Under the pieces are notes generated by a model. The model did no database searches, was not told the DNA's origin, and worked only from the letters and a program-made list of their open reading frames with translations. Shown piece after piece: positions 1 through 6,999 of a DNA stretch of 10,577 nt. Source of the DNA: Propionibacterium sp. (GTDB lineage: Bacteria; Actinomycetota; Actinomycetes; Propionibacteriales; Propionibacteriaceae). How positions within the stretch are numbered: the stretch's first letter is position 1; every line of letters starts with the position of its first letter. The position numbers and the translations under genes were made by a program. The stretch spans positions 1 through 10,577 of the forward strand of contig DURG01000060.1 in assembly GCA_012837465.1 (NCBI GenBank), in the 5' to 3' direction.

Positions 1-400
1 CCTCGTCGAGATCATCTCCGGGGCCATCCCCGCCGCTGCCCGCCACACCGGGGGGCACCCCGCGAAGCGCACCTTCCAGGCGTTGCGCATCGAGGTCAAC
101 CGCGAACTCGAGGCCCTCGACGGCGTGCTGCCGGCCGCCATCGACGCCCTTGCCGTCGGAGGCCGAATGGCCGTCCTCGCCTACCACTCGCTCGAGGACC
201 GGGCCGTGAAGCGCGCGTTCGCCGCGAGGGCCACCGACCGCGCGCCGCGCGAGATGCCCGTGGTACCCGACCACCTCAAGGCCGAACTGACCCTGCTCAC
301 CCGGGGGGCCGAGAAGCCCTCCGCGGAAGAGATCGCCGCCAACCCCAGGGCGGCCTCCGCGCGACTCCGCGTGGCCGAACGAACGAAGGAGGCAGCATGA
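1..400 (+). CDS. rsmH: RsmH (MraW), 16S rRNA m4C1402 methyltransferase, C-terminal part
   Basis: This is the 3' end of rsmH. The reading frame is open from base 2, so the start codon and the N-terminal SAM-binding motifs lie left of the window; 132 C-terminal residues are visible. RsmH methylates N4 of C1402 in the 16S rRNA decoding centre, using S-adenosylmethionine. Visible family signatures are HPAKRTFQALRIEVN about 20 residues in, the block AYHSLEDRAVKR at about residues 59-70, and the closing NPRAASARLRVAER. The stop TGA (398-400) overlaps the ATG of ftsL as ATGA, which is the usual position of rsmH at the head of a dcw cluster. Nothing suggests a broken gene; it is incomplete only because of the window edge. 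The assignment is secure from these conserved blocks. Confidence 0.96.
   Translation, partial: LVEIISGAIPAAARHTGGHPAKRTFQALRIEVNRELEALDGVLPAAIDALAVGGRMAVLAYHSLEDRAVKRAFAARATDRAPREMPVVPDHLKAELTLLTRGAEKPSAEEIAANPRAASARLRVAERTKEAA
386..392 (+). promoter_or_regulatory. Ribosome binding site of ftsL
   Basis: AAGGAGG, a near-perfect Shine-Dalgarno sequence, sits 4 bases before the ATG at 397 and inside the last codons of rsmH. It fixes the ftsL start despite the overlap of the two genes. Confidence 0.8.
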
Positions 401-921
401 GCGCCCAGCCCATCACCACCGACGACGTCCCCGCGGCCCCGCCCGCCCGGCCACGTCTGGGGATCGTCCCCAAGCCCGCCGCCACGGTGTCCACCATGGG
501 CTTCGTCGGCATCATCATCGCGCTGATCACCGCCGGCATGGTCGGCGTCATGGTCGTGACCACCTCGGTGAGCGCCCAGTCCCGCGAACTGGCTTCGCTG
601 CGTTCCGAGGCCGTGCAGCTCACCTACCAGTCGGCGGCGCTCGAATCGCACCTGCAGAACATGGGCAGCGCCAATGCGATCGCGCTGCGGGCAAGCATGC
701 TCGGCATGGTGCCCAACCCGCATCCCGCCTTCATCAACCTTGCGGACGGCACCGTCACCGGCTCCCCCCAGAAGGCCACTGGCGACGAGATGCCGTTCCT
801 GCGTGGCATCGCGCCGGAGCCCGTCGCGCCGCCGCCGCTGCCCGCCCCCACCACTGAGACCGAGCCTGTCGAAACCGCCCCCGACCTGGTGGCGGCCGGC
901 CCGACGGAGGACCAGCAGTGA
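397..921 (+). CDS. ftsL: FtsL-like bitopic cell division protein
   Basis: A 174-residue protein with the layout of FtsL/DivIC-type septum proteins. It has a short Pro/Ala-rich cytoplasmic tail (1-33), one transmembrane helix (about 35-56), then a predicted coiled coil (about 60-88, containing SRELASLRSEAVQL). The family-like stretch ANAIALRASMLGMVPNPHPAFINL follows (about 92-115), then a Pro/Glu/Thr-rich tail (about 139-174) outside the cell. FtsL is known to act with its partners to support and activate the FtsW-FtsI septal synthase. FtsL proteins diverge strongly in sequence, so the call rests on topology and on the position between rsmH and ftsI, where FtsL is encoded in most dcw clusters. 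The start is fixed by AAGGAGG 4 bases upstream. The stop overlaps the ftsI GTG start as GTGA. It could be labelled a generic septum formation initiator family protein. Confidence 0.82.
   Translation: MSAQPITTDDVPAAPPARPRLGIVPKPAATVSTMGFVGIIIALITAGMVGVMVVTTSVSAQSRELASLRSEAVQLTYQSAALESHLQNMGSANAIALRASMLGMVPNPHPAFINLADGTVTGSPQKATGDEMPFLRGIAPEPVAPPPLPAPTTETEPVETAPDLVAAGPTEDQQ
906..910 (+). promoter_or_regulatory. Ribosome binding site of ftsI
   Basis: GGAGG lies 7 bases before the GTG at 918, inside the last codons of ftsL. It supports the GTG as the true start. Confidence 0.7.
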
Positions 922-2948
922 GCGAACAGAAGCGCCCCCGGAAGCAGTCGGGCAGCCGCCCGACGCCGAAGAAGGCAACTGCCGGCAAGGCATCAGCCAG
1001 GAAGGCCCCGCTCAGCAAGACCAGCCGCAAGGCATCGGCCAAGGCCGCACCCGCGAAGAAGCGCAGGCCGCAGCCCAAGCCGGCGGCCAAGCCCAAGATC
1101 CGCACCTCGCGCCCCGAAGGCAAGCCGCGCACCTACCGCAAGACCGTGCGCCTGCCCATCGGCCGCTCCACCGTGCGCATCCGCGTGTTCATGCTCGTCT
1201 TCGCCCTCCTCCTCGGCACCGCCGGCCTGCGCGCCGTCCAGCTCCAGGGCCTCGACTCCCAGGCCTTCGCGGCCGAGGCGTCGCAGAAGATGCAGTACTC
1301 CCGCGACCTCCCCGCCACGCGCGGCGAGATCCGGGACCGCAACGGCGCGGTCATGGCCAGCACCGAGCCCGCCTTCCTCGTGTTCGTGGACCCCGACATG
1401 GTGCAGAGCAACGGCGCCGACAAGCGCTACCGGATGAGCGAGCGCAAGCAGGAGGAGACCGAGGTCGCTCCCGGCGCCGTCGCCGACATCCTCGTCAAGC
1501 ACCTGGGTGGCCGCAAGGCGGACTACCTCGAGCTGATCGACAAGAAGGACTCCCGCTACGAGGTCGTCAAGCGACGCGTGCCCGCCGCCACGTTCTCCGC
1601 CATCCAGGCCGACATGCGCCTGGGCTTCGACGGCGAGGGCAAGCGCCCCTGGTACGGCGTGTTCGGCACCCCGGATCCCATCCGCGTCTACCCCAATCGC
1701 TCCGTCGCCTCCAACGTCGTGGGCTTCGTCAACGGCGAGGGAGTGGGCGCCGCAGGCTTCGAGTACGCACTCGAGGAACAGCTCAAGGGCATCCCGGGCA
1801 AGGAGGTCTTCGACCGCTCCACCTACGGCCGCATCCCGCTGGGCACCAACATCATGGAGGCTCCCACCGACGGCGCCAGCTACGAACTCACCATCGATGC
1901 CGACTTCAACTGGATGGTCGAGCAGGCGCTTGCCGAGGGCATGCGCGTCTCCGGCGCCAAGACCGGCACCGCCGTCGTGACCAACATCGACACCGGTGAG
2001 ATCCTCGCCCTTGCCAACGGCCCCAGCTTCGACTCCGCCAACCCCGGCGCCGCTGACAGCGACGACCTCGGCAACCGCGCGGTCACCGAGGTCTACGAGC
2101 CCGGCTCCGTGCAGAAGGTCCTCACGATGGCCGCCCTCGCCGACCAGGGCATCGTCACACCTGACACCCGCATGGTCGTGCCCGGCTCCATCCCGTCCGG
2201 CGGCGGGGTCGTGCGCGACTCCTTCGCGCACGGTGACCTCAACCTCACGGCCCGCGGCATCATGGCCCAGTCCTCGAACGTCGGCATGATCAAGCTCACG
2301 CGCCAACTCGAGAAGGAGACGCTGAGCAACTACCTGTCGTCCTTCGGCCTCGGCGCCAAGCCCGGCACCGGCCTGCCCGGCGAGTCCACCGGCCAGATCC
2401 CCGGCAAGGACATGCCCGACTACACCCGTGACCAGATCTCGTTCGGGCAGGGCCTCAGCCTCAACGCCATCCAGATGGCCGCGGCCGTGGGCGCCGTCAC
2501 CAACGGCGGCACCTACCACGCGCCCAAGCTCGTCAAGTCGGCCACCGCGGCCGACGGCACTCCCCTCGAACTGCCCGAGCAGGAGAGCCGCCGCGTCATC
2601 TCGGAGGAGGCCTCTGCGGACGTGGTGGAGATGATGGAATCGGTTATCTCCCTCAACGACAAGCGCAAGATCGACGGCTACCGCACCGCCGGCAAGTCCG
2701 GCACCGCCCAGCGCTTCGACCCCACCTGCATGTGCTACAACGGCTTCACCGCGTCGTTCGTGACCGTGGCCCCGGCGGAGGACCCGCAGATCCTCGTCTA
2801 CGTCGTGCTCGACCAGCCCACGAACGGCAACCTGGGCAGCCAGCTTGCACTCCCGGTGACCAATGACATCCTGTCGCTGGCCCTGCCGCGCTACAACGTG
2901 CCACCATCGACCACGGAGGTGCCCGACCTGCCTCTGACGTTCGACTGA
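918..2948 (+). CDS. ftsI: FtsI/PbpB, septal class B penicillin-binding protein (transpeptidase)
   Basis: A 676-residue monofunctional D,D-transpeptidase that crosslinks septal peptidoglycan on the outer face of the membrane, working with the FtsW glycosyltransferase. Residues 1-85 are a cytoplasmic tail very rich in Lys, Arg, Ala and Pro. One membrane anchor follows at about 88-108. The class B dimerisation or pedestal region begins near RGEIRDRNG (135-143). The transpeptidase domain holds all three active-site motifs: S397-V-Q-K400 (SxxK, Ser397 the predicted nucleophile), S452-S-N454 (SxN) and K593-S-G-T596 (KTG-type box). No PASTA repeats are present at the C terminus. A Cys-x-Cys pair (604, 606) follows the KSGT box. 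The GTG start at 918 overlaps the ftsL stop and has GGAGG 7 bases upstream. The stop is followed after one base by the murE ATG. The assignment is secure. Confidence 0.96.
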   Translation: MSEQKRPRKQSGSRPTPKKATAGKASARKAPLSKTSRKASAKAAPAKKRRPQPKPAAKPKIRTSRPEGKPRTYRKTVRLPIGRSTVRIRVFMLVFALLLGTAGLRAVQLQGLDSQAFAAEASQKMQYSRDLPATRGEIRDRNGAVMASTEPAFLVFVDPDMVQSNGADKRYRMSERKQEETEVAPGAVADILVKHLGGRKADYLELIDKKDSRYEVVKRRVPAATFSAIQADMRLGFDGEGKRPWYGVFGTPDPIRVYPNRSVASNVVGFVNGEGVGAAGFEYALEEQLKGIPGKEVFDRSTYGRIPLGTNIMEAPTDGASYELTIDADFNWMVEQALAEGMRVSGAKTGTAVVTNIDTGEILALANGPSFDSANPGAADSDDLGNRAVTEVYEPGSVQKVLTMAALADQGIVTPDTRMVVPGSIPSGGGVVRDSFAHGDLNLTARGIMAQSSNVGMIKLTRQLEKETLSNYLSSFGLGAKPGTGLPGESTGQIPGKDMPDYTRDQISFGQGLSLNAIQMAAAVGAVTNGGTYHAPKLVKSATAADGTPLELPEQESRRVISEEASADVVEMMESVISLNDKRKIDGYRTAGKSGTAQRFDPTCMCYNGFTASFVTVAPAEDPQILVYVVLDQPTNGNLGSQLALPVTNDILSLALPRYNVPPSTTEVPDLPLTFD

Positions 2949-2949
2949 C

Positions 2950-4506
2950 ATGACTGCACTCCGGCCAACCGTGACCGCACCGGCCCCGCTCACCGACCTG
3001 GTGGCGGGGCTTGGCCTCGTCGGCGACGTCACCGCCGAGGTGAGCGTCGGCGGCATCACGCTCAGCTCACAGGACGTCGAGCCGGGCTGGCTGTACGTGG
3101 CACTGCCCGGCAGCCGCCGGCACGGCGCCGAGTTCGCCGGGTCCGCCGTCGACTCCGGCGCGGTCGCCATCCTCACCGACGACGCCGGCGCGCTGATCTA
3201 CGCCGACCACGCCGTCCCCGTCGTCGTCGCCGACGACGTGCGCGCCGCCATGGCCACCGTCGCCGCCCGCCTCTTCGAGGAGCCCGGCAAGGCGCTGACC
3301 ACGTTCGGCGTCACCGGCACCAACGGCAAGACCACCACCGTCGCCCTCATCAGGGCGGGCCTGGCCGCCGACGGCAGGCTCGCCGGCACCATCGGCACCA
3401 TCGGCTTCCGGTTGGGTGACGAGGAACTGCGCTCGGGCCGTTCGACGGTGACCACGCCGGAGTCGCCCGACCTGCAGGCGCTGCTGGCCGTCATGCGCGA
3501 GCGCGGCGCGGATTCGGTCGCCGTGGAGGTCAGCTCGCACGCCATGGCCCTCAACCGGGTGGATGCGCTGCCGTTCGACGTGGCTGGCTTCCTCAACCTG
3601 GGCCGCGACCACCTGGACTTCCACCACACGCTCGAGGAGTACTTCGAGGCCAAGTCCCGCCTCTTCGAGCCAGGCCGGGCAGCCGCCAGCGTCGTCTGGG
3701 TCGACGGCGAGGCCGGCCAGCAGATCGCCGCCCGGGTCGCGGCGCACGGCCAGGGCCGGCTGATCACCGCCGGCACTGGCCCGGATGTCGACTACCGCAT
3801 GCGCGACTACCGCCCCATCCACCCCCTCGGCGGGGTCGCCACGGTGAGCCGTGGGGGGGAGGACCTCACCCTCGAACTCTCGCTGCCGGGCGAGTACAAC
3901 ATGATCGACGCCGTGGTGGCGCTGGCGATGCTCGAGGCCGTGGGCGTCCCCGCCCGGGCCGCCCTGCGCGGGTTGGCGCAGGCGCAGATCCCCGGCCGGA
4001 TGGAGCGCGTGGACCTCGGCCCCGACGCGCCGCTCGTCGTGGTCGACTTCGCCCATACCCCCCAGGCCGTCGAGGCGGCGCTCCGCTCGCTCGAGGGCGT
4101 GGGCGAACTCATCACCGTGCTCGGCTGCGGCGGGGACCGCGACGCCGCGAAGCGACCCGGCATGGGCGCCGCCGCCGCCCGGCTGAGCGACGTCACGATC
4201 ATCACCGACGACAACCCCCGCACCGAGGACCCTGCGTCCATCCGGGCGGAGGTCATGACAGGCGCCCGCGACGCCCTGCCCCCCGGCGCAGAGCTGCTGG
4301 AGGTGCCGGGGCGGGGTTCCGCCATCGAAACTGCGCTGTCGATGGCCACCGGCGCTAGTGTGGTGGCGATCCTGGGGAAGGGCCACGAACGCGGTCAGAT
4401 CCTGGCAGACCGAACCGTCGACTTCGACGACGTCGAGGAGGCCGCCCGTGCCTGGCGCGGCCGCCGTGAGGAAGGAGCCCGCGATGCGCGTGCGCACGAT
4501 GCTTGA
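2950..4506 (+). CDS. murE: MurE, UDP-MurNAc-L-Ala-D-Glu ligase, probably diaminopimelate-adding
   Basis: A 518-residue cytoplasmic Mur ligase that adds the third amino acid to UDP-MurNAc-L-Ala-D-Glu using ATP. Domain 1 (about 1-112) binds the UDP sugar. The central ATPase domain has the P-loop GVTGTNGKTTT (120-130, Lys127), EVSSHA (193-198) and the probable carbamylated lysine K235 in EYFEAKSRLF. The C-terminal domain has D421-N-P-R424 and G476-K-G-H-E480, which in characterised enzymes contact diaminopimelate; lysine-adding enzymes typically lack the Arg. The substrate is therefore inferred to be DAP; whether meso or LL cannot be told. The ATG follows the ftsI stop by one base and no clear Shine-Dalgarno is seen, so translation probably depends on ribosomes finishing ftsI. 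The last 7 codons and stop overlap murF, and the basic tail from about 503 looks shaped by that overlap. Confidence 0.95.
   Translation: MTALRPTVTAPAPLTDLVAGLGLVGDVTAEVSVGGITLSSQDVEPGWLYVALPGSRRHGAEFAGSAVDSGAVAILTDDAGALIYADHAVPVVVADDVRAAMATVAARLFEEPGKALTTFGVTGTNGKTTTVALIRAGLAADGRLAGTIGTIGFRLGDEELRSGRSTVTTPESPDLQALLAVMRERGADSVAVEVSSHAMALNRVDALPFDVAGFLNLGRDHLDFHHTLEEYFEAKSRLFEPGRAAASVVWVDGEAGQQIAARVAAHGQGRLITAGTGPDVDYRMRDYRPIHPLGGVATVSRGGEDLTLELSLPGEYNMIDAVVALAMLEAVGVPARAALRGLAQAQIPGRMERVDLGPDAPLVVVDFAHTPQAVEAALRSLEGVGELITVLGCGGDRDAAKRPGMGAAAARLSDVTIITDDNPRTEDPASIRAEVMTGARDALPPGAELLEVPGRGSAIETALSMATGASVVAILGKGHERGQILADRTVDFDDVEEAARAWRGRREEGARDARAHDA
4472..4477 (+). promoter_or_regulatory. Ribosome binding site of murF, inside murE
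   Basis: AAGGAG lies 6 bases before the ATG at 4484, within the 3' codons of murE. It is the main reason for choosing 4484 over the upstream in-frame ATG at 4358 or the ATG at 4499. Confidence 0.78.
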
Positions 4507-5929
4507 GCTGGTTGAGCTGATGCAACCGGCGGCCGTCGAGTTGTTCGGCGAGGACGCCGACACCGACGTCGAGCTCGGGCCGGACGTCGTCATCGACAAC
4601 CGCGAGGCCACCGAGGGCAGCCTCTTCGTCGCCATCCCCGGTGAGCGCGTGGACGGCCACGCCTTCGCCAAGGCCGCCGTCGACTCCGGAGCCCGCGGCG
4701 TCATCGGCATGTACAGCACCGACGCAGACGCCCCCCACATCCTCGCCGAGGATTCCATCGCCGCCATGAGTTGGCTCGCCCGCGGCATCGTGCGCGAGGA
4801 GCGCGCCCGGGGCATGGTCTCCATCGGCATCACCGGCAGTTCCGGCAAGACCAGCACCAAGGACCTGATGGCCCAGATCTTCGAGGCCGCCGGACCGACG
4901 GTCGCGCCCGTCGGCTCGCAGAACAACGAGGTCGGCGTGCCGCTGACCGCCTGCCGCGTGGACGCCGAGACCCAGTACCTCATCTCCGAGATGGGCGCCC
5001 GCGGCATCGGCCACATCTCCTGGCTCACCTCCCTCGTCGGCCTCGACATCGGGGTGTGCCTCAACGTCGGCCGCGCCCACGTCGGCGAGTTCGGGGGAGT
5101 GGAGGCCACCGCCAAGGCCAAGGCCGAGATCGTCGCCGACCTGGCCGAGGACGGCTGGGCCGTGCTCAACGCAGCCGACCCGGTCGTCGCTGACATGGCC
5201 AGCGCCACCAAGGCCCGCGTCGCCTGGTTCGGCGAGGGCGACGTCGACGGCGGCGACCTCCGCGTCACCGCCCGCGACGTCACCATGAACGCGCTCAGCC
5301 AGCCCAGCTTCGAACTGGTCGCCTCCGACGCAGCGGGGGAGCGCACCGCGCAGGTGTCGCTGGGCGTCATCGGCCGCCACCAGGTCTCCAACGCGCTCGC
5401 CGCAGCCGCGGCCGCGCTCGCCGTCGGCCTCGACATCCAACTGGTCGCCGACGCCCTCTCCGAGGCCGTGCAGCGCTCCAGTTGGCGCATGGAACTCATG
5501 CCGCGCGCCGACGGCGTGCTCATCCTCAACGATGCCTACAATGCCAACCCGGATTCGATGGCCGCCGCGCTCGCGACCGCTGTCGAACTCGTCCACGGCA
5601 CCCGCCGGGACCACCCAGAGGCCCGCGTCATCGCGGTGCTGGGCGACATGCTCGAACTCGGCCCCCTCGCCGAGGAACTCCACGAGGAGGCCGGCCGGCT
5701 GGCCGCCGACCTCGGCGTGGCGGAGATCGTCGCCGTCGGCGACCTCGCCAGCCAGATCGTGGCCGGGGCAACCTCCGAAGGCATCGCTGCCAGGGTGGCG
5801 GACCGCAACGACGTCGCCTCTTCCCTTAGTCTGAAGCCTGGCGACGTCGTGCTGATCAAGGGATCGCGCGGCGTGGGCCTCGAGACAGTGGCGGCAGAGT
5901 TGGCCGATGAGGACGGAGCGGTGAAGTGA
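4484..5929 (+). CDS. murF: MurF, UDP-MurNAc-tripeptide D-alanyl-D-alanine ligase
   Basis: A 481-residue cytoplasmic Mur ligase that joins D-Ala-D-Ala to UDP-MurNAc-tripeptide with ATP, giving the pentapeptide precursor used by MraY. Visible signatures are the UDP-sugar domain motif VVIDNREATEGSLFVAIPG (35-53), the P-loop GITGSSGKTSTKD (115-127, Lys122), SQNNEVGVPLT (145-155), the segment NVGRAHVGEFGG (194-205), GRHQVSNALAAAA (297-309) and the MurF-typical NDAYNANPDSM (349-359). The C-terminal domain holds AVLGDMLELG (384-393) and ends with KGSRGVGLE (459-467). The frame stays open upstream to an ATG at 4358, but residues encoded there resemble no Mur ligase, while 4484 has AAGGAG 6 bases before it. 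The gene therefore overlaps murE by 23 bases. Its stop overlaps the mraY GTG as GTGA. The assignment is secure. Confidence 0.95.
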   Translation: MRVRTMLELVELMQPAAVELFGEDADTDVELGPDVVIDNREATEGSLFVAIPGERVDGHAFAKAAVDSGARGVIGMYSTDADAPHILAEDSIAAMSWLARGIVREERARGMVSIGITGSSGKTSTKDLMAQIFEAAGPTVAPVGSQNNEVGVPLTACRVDAETQYLISEMGARGIGHISWLTSLVGLDIGVCLNVGRAHVGEFGGVEATAKAKAEIVADLAEDGWAVLNAADPVVADMASATKARVAWFGEGDVDGGDLRVTARDVTMNALSQPSFELVASDAAGERTAQVSLGVIGRHQVSNALAAAAAALAVGLDIQLVADALSEAVQRSSWRMELMPRADGVLILNDAYNANPDSMAAALATAVELVHGTRRDHPEARVIAVLGDMLELGPLAEELHEEAGRLAADLGVAEIVAVGDLASQIVAGATSEGIAARVADRNDVASSLSLKPGDVVLIKGSRGVGLETVAAELADEDGAVK

Positions 5930-6999
5930 TCAACATCCTGACGGCAGGCGGTCTGTCGCTCCTGTTCTCACTGATCGGCACCCCATTGCTGATCAAGTTC
6001 CTGACGCGCCGCCAGTACGGCCAGTTCATCCGCGAGGACGGCCCCACGTCCCACCACGTCAAGCGCGGCACCCCCACCATGGGCGGCCTGGTCATCATCG
6101 CCGCAGTGGTGCTGGCCTACCTCGTGACGCACCTCGTGCGCTGGCAACCCCCGACGCTGTCCGGCCTCCTGCTCCTGTTCCTCGCCGTCGGGATGGGCCT
6201 GCTCGGCTTCCTCGACGACTGGTCGAAGATCTCCAAGGAACGAAGCCTCGGACTCACCCCACGCGGCAAGCTCATCGGACAGGCCCTCATCGGCGGCATC
6301 TTCGCGTTCGCGGCCCTCAGCTTCCCCAACGCCCGCGGCATCACACCCGCTTCGCCCGCCATCTCGTTCCTCCGCGACATCCCGTGGCTCACGCTGCCGC
6401 TCATCGTCGCGGTCCTGTTCATCATCTTCCTGATCGCCGCCTGGTCCAACGCCGTCAACCTCACCGACGGCCTCGACGGCCTGGCCGCAGGCTCGGCGAC
6501 CCTCGTGTTCGCCGCCTACACCATCGTCAACATCTGGCAGTACAACCAGTGGTGCTCCCGCGCGTCGACGGCGGGCCCGCGCTGCTACGAGGTGCGTGAC
6601 CCCAACGACCTCGCAGTGCTCGCCATCGCGTTCGCCGGCGCCTGCTTCGGCTTCCTGTGGTGGAACGCCAAGCCCGCCAAGATCTTCATGGGCGACACCG
6701 GCTCCATGGCCATCGGTGCCACCCTCGCCGGCCTTTCGGTCATGACCCGCACCGAACTCCTGCTGGTCATCCTCGGCTTCCTGTTCGTCATGGAGGTCGG
6801 TTCCGTCACGCTGCAGGTGGCCTATTTCAAGGCGACGAAGGGCAAGCGCATCTTCCGGATGTCGCCCATCCACCACCACTTCGAGTTGAAGGGCTGGGAC
6901 GAGGTGACCGTCGTGATCCGCTTCTGGATCATCTGCGGCCTCTTCGTGGCCGCCGGCATGGGCATCTTCTACGCCGAGTGGGTGACGGGTACGCCGTGA
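5926..6999 (+). CDS. mraY: MraY, phospho-MurNAc-pentapeptide transferase (lipid I synthase)
   Basis: A 357-residue polytopic membrane enzyme that transfers phospho-MurNAc-pentapeptide from UDP to undecaprenyl phosphate, forming lipid I on the inner face of the membrane. About ten hydrophobic helices can be traced. Catalytic and binding signatures are present: the cytoplasmic loop with GTPTMGG (48-54), D97-D98 in GFLDDWSK, N175-AVN178 and D181/D184 in SNAVNLTDGLDGLAAG, D257 in FMGDTGS, and the HHH motif in PIHHHFELKGW (314-324, His316-318). The loop between helices 6 and 7 (about 206-226), expected outside the cell, holds Cys210 and Cys220. The start is a GTG at 5926 overlapping the murF stop, with GGAG at 5915-5918, 7 bases upstream. 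The end overlaps the murD GTG as GTGA. The assignment is secure. Confidence 0.96.
   Translation: MINILTAGGLSLLFSLIGTPLLIKFLTRRQYGQFIREDGPTSHHVKRGTPTMGGLVIIAAVVLAYLVTHLVRWQPPTLSGLLLLFLAVGMGLLGFLDDWSKISKERSLGLTPRGKLIGQALIGGIFAFAALSFPNARGITPASPAISFLRDIPWLTLPLIVAVLFIIFLIAAWSNAVNLTDGLDGLAAGSATLVFAAYTIVNIWQYNQWCSRASTAGPRCYEVRDPNDLAVLAIAFAGACFGFLWWNAKPAKIFMGDTGSMAIGATLAGLSVMTRTELLLVILGFLFVMEVGSVTLQVAYFKATKGKRIFRMSPIHHHFELKGWDEVTVVIRFWIICGLFVAAGMGIFYAEWVTGTP

Noticed and set aside
181..993. A - strand frame across rsmH and ftsL.
   Set aside because: Antisense to two genes with strong support; low-complexity Gly/Arg/His composition.
674..1999. A 441-residue + strand frame overlapping ftsL and ftsI.
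   Set aside because: Arg/Pro/His-rich out-of-frame translation of ftsL and ftsI; no domain.
993..3176. A 727-residue open frame on the - strand across ftsI.
   Set aside because: It lies wholly opposite well-supported ftsI and early murE. Its sequence is a Gly/Ala/Val/Asp/His-rich shadow typical of antisense frames in high-GC genes, with no recognisable domain and no ribosome site.
4503..4519. Direct repeat TTGAGCTG twice with a 9-base period at the murE stop.
   Set aside because: It simply encodes LELVEL at the start of MurF; too short to call a regulatory element.
3067..5529. An 820-residue open frame on the - strand across murE and murF.
   Set aside because: Composition switches from Ser/Thr/Arg-rich to Gly/Asp/Val-rich as expected for a shadow of two coding frames. 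No domain is seen, and it is antisense to two secure genes.
6657..6995. Upstream extension of the murD frame into mraY.
   Set aside because: The residues encoded are Arg/His/Pro-rich and unrelated to MurD; MurD homology starts after GTG 6996.
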